A DNA stretch of 49,526 nucleotides, from NCBI GenBank assembly GCA_945872825.1, contig CAMCBD010000009.1, forward strand, positions 1-49,526. Reading direction: 5' to 3'. The position numbers and the translations under genes were made by a program. Every line of letters begins with the position of its first letter. Position 1 is the stretch's first letter. The DNA is from Nitrosomonas ureae. Lineage in GTDB: Bacteria; Pseudomonadota; Gammaproteobacteria; Burkholderiales; Nitrosomonadaceae. Under the pieces are notes generated by a model that did not search any database, was not told the origin of the DNA, and saw only the letters and a program-made list of their open reading frames with translations. Below are positions 28,102 through 39,200 of the stretch, piece after piece.

Positions 28102-28584
28102 ATGAGCTATAACCAAACAAAAGCTTTCCTGCAACGAAGCATAATGACGCTCCTGGGCCTACTGACTGCCGTCAGCGTTATGGCTCAAGAAGGCCCGCAA
28201 CCGCGCTTGCCGGTGGTCGAGTTAACGGCGGGCATGTATGTCATCCAAGCCGAAGTGGCGCAGACCATGAACGAGCAAAGCATGGGGTTAATGTACCGCC
28301 GGACTATGGGCGTCAACGAGGGCATGCTGTTCATATACGACAGCCCTCAGGTGCGCTGTTTCTGGATGCGCAACACGCCGCTGCCACTGACGATCGCCTT
28401 CATCGCCGACGACGGCAGCATCGTGAACCTCAAGGACATGCAGCCTGAGACTGAGAAATCGCACTGTTCTGCCAAACCGGTACGCTACGCACTGGAGATG
28501 AATCAGGGTTGGTTTGAAAAACGCGGTTTGAAGTCAGGCTTTAAACTGCGCGGAATTCCACCTACACCGGCAATCGCACAATAA
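28102..28584 (+). CDS. DUF192 family exported protein
   Basis: 160 residues. A signal peptide ends around VSVMAQEG (start at 28102; the ATG at 28144 would also fit). The mature part is a DUF192 domain with the motifs RTMGVNEGMLFIY, RCFWMRNTPLPLTIAFI and YALEMNQGWFEKRGLKSG. The fold is known but the biochemical role is not. It lies 50 bases after the pump gene in the same direction and may be read with it; DUF192 genes usually stand alone, so functional coupling to efflux is doubtful. Confidence 0.9.
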   Translation: MSYNQTKAFLQRSIMTLLGLLTAVSVMAQEGPQPRLPVVELTAGMYVIQAEVAQTMNEQSMGLMYRRTMGVNEGMLFIYDSPQVRCFWMRNTPLPLTIAFIADDGSIVNLKDMQPETEKSHCSAKPVRYALEMNQGWFEKRGLKSGFKLRGIPPTPAIAQ

Positions 28585-28619
28585 TTTCACAGAACCTGTC
28601 CTGCTTTTCAGATACCGTG

Positions 28620-29957
28620 TCAGCGTCCCCGCCCTCCAGCACGGCGTGGCTCAGCGAAGTGATGCGTCGCTGGACGCGCAAAACCAGCGCCCGCAGGTTT
28701 CTTTGTGGCCGGTTTTTTGTTGTTGGTCTGGTTTTTGGGTGGATTGCGTGAATGGGTTGCACCACGGGGTTCGCCGCCACGGCCATTTTTTATCGGTTCG
28801 GCTTTGATGCGCGGATCCGGTTCAAAACCGGCAATTACCTGACTGGGTATTTCACGCTTAATGAGTTTCTCGATCGCGGTCAGCAGCTTATTTTCATCGA
28901 CACAAACCAGCGATACCGCATCCCCTTCTGAACCGGCACGACCTGTGCGGCCAATGCGGTGAACATAATCCTCAGCCACATTGGGCAGTTCAAAGTTAAC
29001 AACATGCGGCAGCTCACTGATATCAATACCGCGTGCGGCAATATCGGTTGCCACCAGCACTTGCAGATCGCCTGCCTTGAATTTTGCCAATGCCAGCGTG
29101 CGTGCCGACTGACTTTTATTCCCGTGGATGGCCAGTGCAGGAATACCGTTTGCCAACAAAAACTCAGCCAGTTTATTGGCGCCATGTTTGGTGCGAGTAA
29201 ATACCAATACCTGTGACCAGCGGTGTTGCTTAATCAAATGTGCAAGCAGCTCTTTTTTGCGCTCACGATCCACCGGATGCACCACATGCGTCACCTTGTC
29301 AGCAGTCGCATTACGCCGCGCAACTTCGATCATTACCGGCTTGTTAAGTAAATTGTCCGCCAATGCCTGGATTTCATCCGAAAAAGTGGCCGAGAATAAT
29401 AAATTCTGCCGCTGCTTGGGCAGTAATGCGAGAATTTTTTTAATATCCCGGATAAACCCCATGTCCAGCATGCGATCGGCTTCATCCAGCACGAGAATCT
29501 CAATGTGCGACAGGCTCAACGTTTTTTGCTGCACATGATCGAGTAACCGTCCCGGCGTTGCGACCAAAATATCCACACGGCTTTTCAACCGGGTGATTTG
29601 CGGATTAATATTCACGCCGCCGATCATGATCATTGAGCTTAATTTCAGGTATTTGCCATAATCACGCACGCTCTCTTCCACCTGCGCGGCGAGTTCACGC
29701 GTCGGCACAAGAATGAGCGCTCGTATCGGCGGCCGCCCGCTGGACGGTCCTTTGATATTTTTGTCGGAAAGGCGATGCAAAATAGGCAGCGTAAAACCAG
29801 CGGTTTTGCCAGTACCAGTTTGTGCCCCGGCCAATAAATCGCCGCCAGCCAATACGGCTGGAATGGCTTGTGTTTGAATGGGGGTAGGAACCGTGTAGCC
29901 ACGTTCAGTGACGGCACGGATAATTTCATCGGACAAGCCGAAAGTCGAGAAAGACAT
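28620..29957 (-). CDS. rhlE: DEAD-box RNA helicase RhlE
   Basis: 445 residues. Q motif [16 protein letters not shown] near the N-terminus, Walker [13 protein letters not shown] in [16 protein letters not shown] in [12 protein letters not shown] and the C-terminal [10 protein letters not shown]. The tail after about 375 is basic and rich in glycine, proline and lysine, as in RhlE proteins, and probably binds RNA. Roles in ribosome assembly and RNA decay are known in the family. The minus-strand ATG has TGGAG seven bases ahead. Convergent with the DUF192 gene. Confidence 0.95.
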   Translation of the reverse strand: MSFSTFGLSDEIIRAVTERGYTVPTPIQTQAIPAVLAGGDLLAGAQTGTGKTAGFTLPILHRLSDKNIKGPSSGRPPIRALILVPTRELAAQVEESVRDYGKYLKLSSMIMIGGVNINPQITRLKSRVDILVATPGRLLDHVQQKTLSLSHIEILVLDEADRMLDMGFIRDIKKILALLPKQRQNLLFSATFSDEIQALADNLLNKPVMIEVARRNATADKVTHVVHPVDRERKKELLAHLIKQHRWSQVLVFTRTKHGANKLAEFLLANGIPALAIHGNKSQSARTLALAKFKAGDLQVLVATDIAARGIDISELPHVVNFELPNVAEDYVHRIGRTGRAGSEGDAVSLVCVDENKLLTAIEKLIKREIPSQVIAGFEPDPRIKAEPIKNGRGGEPRGATHSRNPPKNQTNNKKPATKKPAGAGFARPATHHFAEPRRAGGRGR

Positions 29958-30168
29958 AAAACTCCAGGAGGGTTAACGGTCTGTCATTGCGGTTATCGCA
30001 TGACAATCAAGGTAAGCGGATGCAGAGTACTGCCATAAATCCAGATCTTATCAAGAGTATAATATGGGTTGAATTTAAAATCTCAACTATAAACAATAAA
30101 TTTCTCATATGCCGCCATGTATTTACAAGCTTATCCCGTAGCTCCGGTATCCTGCCACAATTATCACC

Positions 30169-31317
30169 ATGCGTGATTATCCCGTCGTTCATTGGCGTGA
30201 AGCGGAAGAAGAAAAATCAGCACGCTGGAACTCGGAAAAAAACCTGCCGCCACCCAAACGTATCCAAGTCATTGATGACCGCATGACAGCCGATACGGCT
30301 TACCGTTTGGCTTGCGAAGGCACTGCATTGCTATGGCGGGGTGATTTTCAAAACGCCCGCCAATTACTACAAGCCCTGGCACGGCGCCTAGACAAGAAGT
30401 GGACGGAACGTGAAAACCAAAAACCAACACTATCCCCGACTGAAACCTTTCATCTGCACCGCCAGGCGCAATCACAACGCGCTCGAACTTTGGGTCAGTT
30501 GCTGATTCCTTTCAATGCCGATCACAGTATTCCGTTACGCCGCGCACCCGATGTGCGTTCGGCGTGTCTGGAAGCGTATGGACCCCGCACAGAAGATTAT
30601 ATCGCTTCGCTACGCGAGTTACAGGGGCTGATCGGCGCCTACGAATGGCGTAAAAAAGGCATGGAGATTCCCGCATTGCAGGCGCGCATTCATCCGCATT
30701 ATGGTGTTTTCGCACCGATTCGCAGCGAGTACGTGGAATTGATCGCAGCGGCACCGTTACCCGGACTGGTCGCAACGCAATCCGTCGCATTCGATATTGG
30801 GACCGGTACCGGCGTGTTGGCTGCCGTTCTGGCACGCCGGGGAATACAGCGCATCATCGCTACGGATCAGGATTTGCGTGCATTGGACTGCGCACGCGAA
30901 AATTTGACTCGACTGAGTTTCGCCGACCAGGTTGAAGTGGTGCAGGCAGACCTTTTCCCCGAAGGACAAGCCGCACTGATCGTGTGTAACCCGCCGTGGA
31001 TTCCGGCACGGCCCAGCTCGCCGCTGGAACACGCGATATTCGACCCGGACAGCCGTATGCTGCGCGGATTTTTGCATGGCCTTAAATGCCATCTGACGCC
31101 TGGTGGTGAAGGCTGGCTGATTTTGTCTGATTTTGCCGAACACTTGGGATTGCGAACACGCGCGGAATTGCTCGAAATGATTGACGCAGCAGGCTTAAAA
31201 GTATTGGGTCATGCGGATATCAAACCGCACCATCCGCGTGTCTCGGATACCAGCGACCCGCTCCACGCTGCCCGCCACGCGGAACTCACCACCTTATGGC
31301 GGCTGACAATCCGGTAG
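30169..31317 (+). CDS. Class I SAM-dependent methyltransferase (PrmC/RlmG-like)
   Basis: 382 residues. The first 180 are helical and unassigned. The SAM-binding fold begins at FDIGTGTGVLAAVLARRG (about 206-223), the acidic strand end at ATDQD, and motif IV is CNPPWIPARP. An (N/D)PP(W/Y) motif marks methylation of a planar nitrogen in RNA, DNA or protein glutamine. The target is not known. The ATG follows a weak ribosome-binding site; the gene diverges from rhlE and converges with the small minus-strand gene at 31344. Confidence 0.85.
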   Translation: MRDYPVVHWREAEEEKSARWNSEKNLPPPKRIQVIDDRMTADTAYRLACEGTALLWRGDFQNARQLLQALARRLDKKWTERENQKPTLSPTETFHLHRQAQSQRARTLGQLLIPFNADHSIPLRRAPDVRSACLEAYGPRTEDYIASLRELQGLIGAYEWRKKGMEIPALQARIHPHYGVFAPIRSEYVELIAAAPLPGLVATQSVAFDIGTGTGVLAAVLARRGIQRIIATDQDLRALDCARENLTRLSFADQVEVVQADLFPEGQAALIVCNPPWIPARPSSPLEHAIFDPDSRMLRGFLHGLKCHLTPGGEGWLILSDFAEHLGLRTRAELLEMIDAAGLKVLGHADIKPHHPRVSDTSDPLHAARHAELTTLWRLTIR

Positions 31318-31343
31318 CCGGGGATGTTTTCTACAAAGTATCC

Positions 31344-31673
31344 TTACAACTCGGTATATTTTTTGGCAACCCCTCGGGCTTTTTCCACCGGATACTTTTG
31401 CGCGTTCTTTTCCATCTTTTCCAGTACGATCTGTTTCACATCCAAATCGTATTTTTCAGCGAGCAGAAAAGCAAACGCAAAAACATCGGCGAGTTCCTCT
31501 TTCACCTTGCCGATGTCTGCTTGCTCAGAAGATTTCCACAGAAAAGCTTCCAACAGCTCACCCGCTTCAATATTCAGCGCCAGTGCAAGATCCTTGGCAT
31601 TGTGAAATTGCGCCCAGTCCCGCTCATTACGGAATTTGAGCAATATTTCGGTGATTTCTTTAATGTCGTTCAC
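31344..31673 (-). CDS. MazG-like nucleotide pyrophosphohydrolase
   Basis: 109 residues, one all-alpha MazG/NTP-PPase domain. The metal-binding glutamates are in NIEAGELLEAFLW and KVKEELADVFAFAF, the pattern E-x-x-E followed by E-x-x-D. Small single-domain members (RS21-C6/dCTPase-like) remove pyrophosphate from non-canonical or modified dNTPs, mainly dCTP analogues. It ends 26 bases from the methyltransferase stop on the other strand. Confidence 0.9.
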   Translation of the reverse strand: MNDIKEITEILLKFRNERDWAQFHNAKDLALALNIEAGELLEAFLWKSSEQADIGKVKEELADVFAFAFLLAEKYDLDVKQIVLEKMEKNAQKYPVEKARGVAKKYTEL

Positions 31674-31941
31674 TTTGAGTAAGCTTCAATCGTTGAAAAG
31701 AAAAAATCCAGAGCATGGGTTGTGGATAAACCTGTAGAAAAACATTTTTTGGCCTTTAATCGCAAAACAGAATAGCACTGTTTTATTCTAAAATATTAAG
31801 ACATATCCAAAATTCTCTGTGTACAAAGCAAAACTTGGTGTTGTCTGAAGAAACAATCCATAGAATATCGCTCTTTTGATTGTTAACAGATACGCGGGGT
31901 AAAATTTTGCTTTCTGCTCTCAATACATGATCGGTGTGGAA

Positions 31942-33928
31942 ATGAACAAAAAAGCAATGCGCGACCCGGATTTTCTCAATGCCATTATTGAAAATGTTGG
32001 CGCACCGGTGATTGTATTGGATCATGAGGGACGCATCTATCGATTTAACGCCGCTTGTGAGAAATTAAGCGGATTCACCTTCGCCGAAGTGGAAGGTAAG
32101 TTTCCCTGGGATATTTTTTTACCCGCGGAAGATGCCGATGCCATCCGTGCGGCAGCCTTTGTAGCCCACGTAAACAACCCGCAAACCGCACTCAAACAAT
32201 ACACCAACCGTTGGCGCACAAAGTCTGGCGATTACCGATTGATCGAATGGTCCAACACGGTGTTACGTGATAATAACCAAGGCAAAGTAGAGTTCATGAT
32301 CAGCGTTGGCACGGATATCACCGAGCGCAAGCAGATTGAAGAAGATTTGCGCCACAGTGAAGAACGTATGCGCCTTGTCTTGAATGCATCCAATGACGGA
32401 ATCTGGGACTGGAATCCCATCACGCACGAGGACTATCTCTCACCGCGCTGGAAGGAAATTGTCGGTTATCAAGCTGATGAGCTGCCAAACATTGATTCTA
32501 TTTTTTTTGAACTGATTCACCCGGACGACAAAACCTCGGTCGTTCAAGCCATAACAAACCATTTTGAAAAGCGTGCGCCGTACCGTGTTGAAATGCGCTT
32601 GCGCCACAAGAATGGCAGTTACCGCTGGGTGTTATCGCGCGGCGAAGCGGTTCGAGATGCTGACGGAAAGGCAGTTCGTATGGTCGGTTCTATCACCGAC
32701 ATTACCGATCTTAAGCAAGCTGAAGAAAATCTTAAAATCCTCAATGAAGAACTCGAATCTCGTGTCAAACAACGTACCGTAGAAATGACGACAGCTCGCG
32801 ACGAAGCTGAGCGTGCCAAAAGTGTGTTTTTATCGCGTATGAGTCATGAACTAAGAACACCGATGAATGCAATTCTTGGTTTTTCCCAGCTACTCGAATA
32901 TGAAAACCTCCTACCCAAACAGTTGACGTACGCACAAGAAATCCATCGTGCTGGCGATTATCTGCTGGAACTCATCAACGAGCTATTGGATCTCGCTCGT
33001 ATCGAATCCGGAAAAATGGTGACCGTATTGCAACCCGTCAACCTGGCTACTGTCATCAACACTGCAACAGAAATTACCCGGCCGCTCGTTAATGCAAAAC
33101 AGATTCATCTGATCAATCAATGTTCTAGTAATGACACCGTATTGGCCGATCCAACCCGGCTGAGGCAAGTCCTGGTCAATCTGCTATCCAACGCTGCAAA
33201 ATACAACCTGAGCGGCGGATACATCAAAATTTCCTGTCATGATCAGAATAATGGTTTTCTCCAGCTTTGCATAACCGATACCGGTCCGGGCATTTCACCG
33301 GAAAAGCAGGCATATCTCTTCAAACCCTTTGAGCGTCTGGGTGCTGAATTCACTGAGGTGGAAGGGACCGGTATCGGGCTCGCGCTATCCAAGCAACTGA
33401 CTGAACTAATGGGCGGGCACGTTGGATTTGACAGTACGCCCGGCGAAGGCTCGACGTTCTGGATTGAATTGTCGCTTACTACAGAAGCCGTAAACACTGA
33501 AAAGCCGACACAACAAGATAAAGCGATTGTCACCGGCAAACCGGAACAAATGGTGCTGTATATCGAAGACAATGCCGCAAACCTACGTCTGGTCGAAGCC
33601 ATGCTCCGGTATCAACCGCATTTGAATGCTGATCTCCGCCACCCACGGTGAATTCGGCTTGGAACTCGCGCGGCGTTATAAACCGCAAGTTATCTTACTG
33701 GATATTCACTTACCCGGTATGGATGGCTATGAGGTGCTGGAAGCGCTCAAAACCGACCCCATAACCCGCGATATTCCGGTGATCGCCCTCACCGCAGATG
33801 CCATGCCCATCGATATCGACCGCGGGCTGCAAGCTGGTTTTATCCAGTACTTGACCAAACCGGTTAAAATGGATGTATTGCATGAAGCGATAGAGCGGTT
33901 TTGTAGTCATAGGCTGCATAGAATCTGA
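31942..33928 (+). pseudogene. Hybrid sensor histidine kinase, frameshifted before its receiver domain
   Basis: Two PAS domains (about 10-125 and 135-265, the second with a PAC tail), a short coiled coil, then HisKA with the phospho-histidine in SRMSHELRTPMN, and an ATPase domain with the N box LVNLLSNAAKYN and GTGIGLALSKQL. A receiver starts at VLYIEDNAANLRLVEAML and then shifts frame: the reading continues as LISATHGEFG in the frame that starts at ATG 33626. Removing one base near 33626-33629 restores the expected HLNLISATHGEFGLEL. The receiver's phospho-acceptor aspartate lies in LLDIHLPGMDGYEVL. The kinase part (31942-33651) could still be made with a truncated receiver. No transmembrane segment, so a cytoplasmic sensor. 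ATG 31927 is an alternative start. Confidence 0.85.
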
Positions 33929-34029
33929 TTTTTATTTTCTGTGCCTAATCGACGCCGAACACTAACCAGCAGGATGGTAGGTTGAAGTAAACTCGCGACG
34001 GCGATGGATGCAGTGCGATTGACCTTCCG

Positions 34030-34512
34030 TTATTCTTTTTCCAGGGCCGGTGTCACCCGAATGGTTGCTGGAATAGTTAGAACCGTAGCTGGTTCCATCG
34101 TTTGCATCGACAAATGGATAGTAAGCATTATCTCCTGATCGTGTTGAAGCGCTTTTAATTGACTGCGTCTCAGCATAAATACGAATTTACCTGCGCTGCC
34201 GAGCGGAAATGTGGTGAAACGAGTTTTTTTCATCGTGCCGCCGCAGCCAGCACAATCCACATTGAGTAAGAAATGATACTCGGTTGGTTTATCCTGAATG
34301 GCCTTATTCAGCTCAACAATGATAGAGAGATCCTGTTGGGCTGTAACAGGATCTATGGTGAAACGATGCACCAATTCAGGGTTGCGGACTGACAGGGTCG
34401 CAGTCATGGAATATGAGCGATGCTCATTTGCACCGCTCATATTGCACGAAAGCAGCAAACACAAGCCAAGCGCTTTACTGCTCAGGCTTACCTTGGCTAA
34501 GTAATATTTCAA
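34030..34512 (-). CDS. Small lipoprotein downstream of tyrosinase
   Basis: About 160 residues if translation starts at the TTG at 34512, which gives a signal peptide ending LCLLLSC, with a lipobox-like cysteine; the frame extends further upstream but there it only mirrors the tyrosinase gene. The mature part is beta-rich and has a C-x2-C motif in VDCAGCGG. It overlaps the end of the tyrosinase gene by 38 bases. Similar small proteins follow bacterial tyrosinases; a copper-delivery or structural role is a guess. The start codon is uncertain. Confidence 0.6.
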   Translation of the reverse strand: MKYYLAKVSLSSKALGLCLLLSCNMSGANEHRSYSMTATLSVRNPELVHRFTIDPVTAQQDLSIIVELNKAIQDKPTEYHFLLNVDCAGCGGTMKKTRFTTFPLGSAGKFVFMLRRSQLKALQHDQEIMLTIHLSMQTMEPATVLTIPATIRVTPALEKE

Positions 34513-35929
34513 GATCGGATAACTCAACTCGACCTCTTGGGATAGATTTGCCATCAAGAATCGAAACCGCCACCAAAGAGATTGATAAATCCTCACCGTC
34601 TTTAAGCAGTGATTTTTCCTTCAATCGCTTAATGGTATTGGTAATATCTATGTGGTACGTATTTCCGCCAGCGTGTTGTGCGTGCTTGCCATCCTCAAAG
34701 AAAGCAAAGCTTCCCGCATAATACAGATTATCTTTGTCACGTAAGGCATGCCCCTTCGGCGGATTGATAAACAGCCTGACAAAAGCATCACGGGTCTCTT
34801 TGATACTCGCATTATTCACTTTGAGAATATACCGGCGATCGGTCAGAGTTTCTGCCATGAGTAGTTTCCGGACAGCATTGGGCAGTTTGATAGTATTCTC
34901 CTGTTGACCATGCACGACAATCCGCTCAAGCGATTCTGCTTTGATTTGATCCAGCACTTTAATCCGGAAAGGCCCGCCTTTTTCAAGGAACTCACGCAGC
35001 TCCGCCGTACTTTTATTCAGTGGAATGGCACTAAAGCCTTTGATGAAACTGGAACAAGGAACCAACTGATCATCGAACTGGTACAAGAGCAGGGGCATCA
35101 ATGCGGTTGTACCGACGGTAAGATTATTTATCAGATTGCCATCTTTATCGCAGAACATACCACCCAGAGAAAGTTCATACCAGTTATTGCTGTTAGGGTT
35201 CGGATTGCCACGAGAGATATTCCATTCCCACCAGCATCGCTCGATCATATTATGGTGACACCAAAAAATCGGATCCAACGGCGACATAAAGCCGCTCATG
35301 TCGCCACCAATCCAGCCATGCACCAGATTATGCGGTGTAGCTTCCAGTTTACTGTAACCACCCCCAGAACCATTTCTCAATGCTGTTGACTCAAAACTCC
35401 CGAAATTTTCGAAATCACTGATAGCCAAAATATCAACCAGAATGTCTTCGCCCGTATAGGATTCCGGCACAGAATCTGTTACGCCCTTGGTTCGTGTTGC
35501 ATTAAATAACGAATTTCCCGCACCAAAAAAATGCGCCGGCATCTTAGGCTGACACGTCCAATTCCAGTAGGGCAGCGCAAAATCCTTGTAACCCGAGAGC
35601 TGACGAATAATGGTTTCAAAATAATATAAATAAGCCCGGTGCCAAGGTAAAAAATACCAATTGCCGTGCGGGCAAAAATCATTATGTATTTCAGCCTACC
35701 TTGTCCAGTTGCGTCTGTCGGAATTGGGTAGCGCTCTCATTGCTGAGACAGCCGCCCGGTAAGCTTCAACAATTGGATCATTATTGGCAAGGGTCGAAAT
35801 ATTTTTCCGAGTGGGGCGATTGCGAATCTGCTCTAACAAACTTTCACAGCCACCCAGCATACCCAAGGTGTACAGGGCGACGCCGGAGCTACCCATGAGT
35901 TTGACAAACTGTCTGCGATCTATCGACAT
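34475..35929 (-). pseudogene. Tyrosinase (type 3 copper oxidase) with in-frame amber codon
   Basis: One continuous frame of 484 codons broken by a single TAG at 35696-35698. It starts MSIDRRQFVKLMGSSG, a twin-arginine signal (RRQFVK) with a cysteine further on, behind a strong AGGAGG site. Directly after the TAG comes AEIHNDFCPHGNWYF, then LPWHRAYL, the CuA site; CuB is in HNLVHGWIG and DPIFWCHHNMIERCWWEW. The C-terminal 150 residues form a beta-sandwich like that of plant polyphenol oxidases. Relatives would have a sense codon, probably CAG (Gln), where TAG stands. Tyrosinase oxidises phenols to quinones outside the cytoplasm. As written, only a 77-residue leader is made. Confidence 0.88.
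35696..35698 (-). other. In-frame TAG inside the tyrosinase gene
   Basis: Read on the minus strand the frame runs ...NWTR-stop-AEIHNDFCPHG... without any shift. A single C-to-T change in CAG would create it. The downstream half has its own ATG at 35542 but that start would lack the CuA site. Confidence 0.9.
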
Positions 35930-36269
35930 GTTAACCTCCTTGTAGTTATAAAAATAGAACGATTAAATCCGTTTTTTTTCGTACGAACCACTAAAAAATT
36001 AATGATCACTCTAGAATAATGACTGAGTTTTTGGTTATATGACTAGGTTATCACTGACAAGCTAATGATCATACTTCTTGGTTGTAGACTTCACATTACT
36101 GCATGGGTATTGTTTCGCTTATTCATCGAATTTGCTGTGACATTTATCACGCCAAAAGTTATTTATATTGTAGTTGTATCACACAGCCGGATTACTGCAC
36201 GCAATGACGATCAATGCCTATTCGTGCATAATCCGTAACAATTATACGACACACATCACATCAACGAAT
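35930..36269. promoter_or_regulatory. Divergent intergenic region between tyrosinase and NACHT genes
   Basis: 340 AT-rich bases. On the minus strand AAGGAGG at about 35933-35941 is the tyrosinase ribosome-binding site. Both divergent promoters must lie here, but I see no clear -35/-10 pair. The NACHT frame extends upstream to 36174, yet the residues before 36270 look non-coding and were excluded. Confidence 0.5.
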
Positions 36270-39200
36270 ATGGATTGGCAGGATAAATTAGGCGATTTGG
36301 TGCTGGGTGGATTGGCCGGTACATTGGGTAGTGCACTACCTGAGCTTGAGCATTGGCGGCGGCGCGTGCGCGAACGATTGGGTGACTTTAATCCATACAA
36401 CGTCATTGCGGGCAATCATGATCTGATGCGTGCCGTGCGTCTGGCGTGGGTACGCGCTGCATTCGATGTGCTGGAAGCGGGTAAAAAAAGTGCTGAAGCA
36501 TTGCCTGCCGCAGCGCACGGCGAGTTTAATCAATCGGCTATTGTCCGCTTTGAGGCGCTTGCACGTAAAAATCTGGAAAAAATCCGTTTTGATGCATTGG
36601 ATCGGCGTACCGATCCGGGTAACAGCCCGATCGATCGCCACCTTCAGCGCATTATGCAAGGTGCCTCGGAATATGTGGCACCGGGGGAGCATCACACGCT
36701 GGATCAAACGTTAACGCAGGAATTTAATGCAACGCTGGCGGCACTCACGGAATGGCCTGTGCATGAAATCCCTGCCATTTTTGGGCGGATTGCGCGCGAC
36801 GGCTTGCCAACCCTGGATGGCGGTGCAAAGCGCAATTTTGGCGAACTAGTGTTCGCCGCTTTTGCAGAATTGCTGAAGAACCCGAAAATCTATCCGGAAG
36901 CTGCCGCGGCCTTCAACATCGCCATGCAGGATGCCGCGCGCAAATTATCGCAAGCCATTCTCGAGCAAATCAAAGGCATCGATGGCACACTCGACAATCT
37001 GGTCGATAAAGCGGATGCTTTGCAAGTTTTTCTGTCGGGCGTCGATGCTTATTTGAAGCAGACGCTGTCCGAATTGCTGCAAGGGCAGAAACGGATTGAA
37101 GATCAAAACACACAGATTCTTCAAGATATCAAGATAATCGCCCGATCCAATCCGAACTTATCCGAGGAAGCCATCACCGCGCAGTATCAAAAGTTGGTCG
37201 AACATCTGGACCGGGAAGAATTCGAGCAGGTATTGACACATAAGCCGCGCAGTCTGGGGGCTTACCGCGCGCACTGCATTGCACGCTGGTCACAAGTGCG
37301 TTATACCATTGACAAGCAATTTACCCCGCTGACGTTGTTGCTGGATCAAGGGGAAGACAGTCCACGGGAACGTTATCAGAAAGAAGATCGTAAATTCCAT
37401 GATCTGCGCGACGTGTTAACGGCTATCGAACCGGCTCAGGATCGAGTTCTGGTGGTAACCGGTGCGCCCGGCAGTGGGCTGAGATGACCGATAGTCTGCC
37501 CGATTTTTCTGCGTTGCTGGGACGCCCGTTTGTTCTGTTGCTGGATAGACTCAATGAAATGCCGCATAGCAGCCGCGATGATTATGATAACCGGCTGGGG
37601 GTCTGGAAAGTGTTTCTCGACCGGTTAGTACGCGATCATCCCACGGTTCGCGTGGTGTTCAGTTGCCGCACGCTGGATTACGGCAATCAACTCACCACCA
37701 AGGATTTGCCGCGCGTGCCGCAGGTGGAAGTCACCTCGCTGACCGCGGCGCAGGTCAAACACTTTCTGGAGATCTACAGTCCGCAGCATGCGACTGCATT
37801 ATGGAATCAATTGGACGGGTCGTCACAGTTTGATTTGTACCGGTCGCCGTATTACCTCACGTTGCTGATTGAACAAGCCAGCGACGGCCATATCCCGGCA
37901 GGCCGCGCCAGTCTTTTCACCGGCTACGTGCGTACTATGCTCAAGCGTGAAATTGCTGGGGGTAATCTGCGCTTTAAAGAAAGTTTATTGCTTACAGAAT
38001 TTGATCTTGATACTGCCGGGAAATATGAGACAAATTTTGATTTACCTTCAGAAGGGTTGCTGTTTAAAACACTAGCTGCATTTGCTTATGGATTGCAGGA
38101 TCGGCGTAACTCCGGGGATAAATCTCAGGTACGTATCAAACGCAACGAAGCTATTACCTTTCTATCTGATTCAATCGGAGCCTCCAATGGGAAGGAGGTC
38201 ACAAAACTGCTGAAGGCTGCCACTGACCTTCAAATATTAGATCTACCTGGTAAAGATGTGCTGTTCGTGCATCAGTTGTTGCAGGAGTATTTTGCTGCGC
38301 GACACCTGGCTGAACGTATCCATGCGGCGGATGATCCCGATGCATGGGCCGCAGTATGCAGATTGGCGGCAGTGAAATGGCTGGCCGCGGAGATTTCACC
38401 CAGCGTGCAGGAATTACTGCAAACATTGCCCAAGTCGGAGACGCTGCCGGATCTGCCGACCACCGGTTGGGAGGAAACGTTCCTGCTGGCCGCCGCCATG
38501 GTGAGCGAACCGGATGCGTTTTTACGCATACTGGCGGATTTCAATTTGCCGTTGGCGGGCCGTTGCGCCGCGCAACCCGACGTAGCGATATCGAAAGGCT
38601 TGCGCGCGGAACTGCAACACGCATTGGTCGCCCGCAGCCGCGATCCGGCCACCGATTTGCGTGCGCGCATCAACGCTGGCCTTGCGCTTGGGACATTGGG
38701 CGATCCGCGCTTTAAACGCCAGCAAGGCCCTTTTGGCGCATTCCTGTTGCCGCCGATGGTGGCGATCCCGGGCGGGATTTATGCCATCGACAGTGACGAA
38801 GGAATCTACGAAAATGAGGCGCCACAGCATTCAGTCTCTTTGAAACCTTTCTGGCTCGGCCAATTCCCGGTGACCAACGCCGAATTCCGTTGCTTTATCG
38901 ACGCGGGTGGCTATCAAGATGAACGCTGGTGGGATACCCCGGCCGCGCGGCGCTGGCGCCGAGGTGAAGGTACAGGTGAAGGTAGCAGAAAGAACTGGCG
39001 CCATTGGTGCAATCGATTCAAGAATGAGGCAGGACTACTGGATCGTTTTGCCGAAGAGCAAGCCTGGTCGGAAGAGCAACTGAGGAACTGGCAGAATCGT
39101 TGCGCCATGACAGATGAAGCGCTCGAGACAATAATAGTGAATCAGTGGCCGGATCAGAAATTCACCTTGCCTAAGTTCTGGAATGACCCAGCAGTCTTCA

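Noticed and set aside
35696-35698. TAG read as pyrrolysine
   Set aside because: No methylamine methyltransferase or pyl gene is present, and the position is not a known pyrrolysine site; a nonsense change is simpler.
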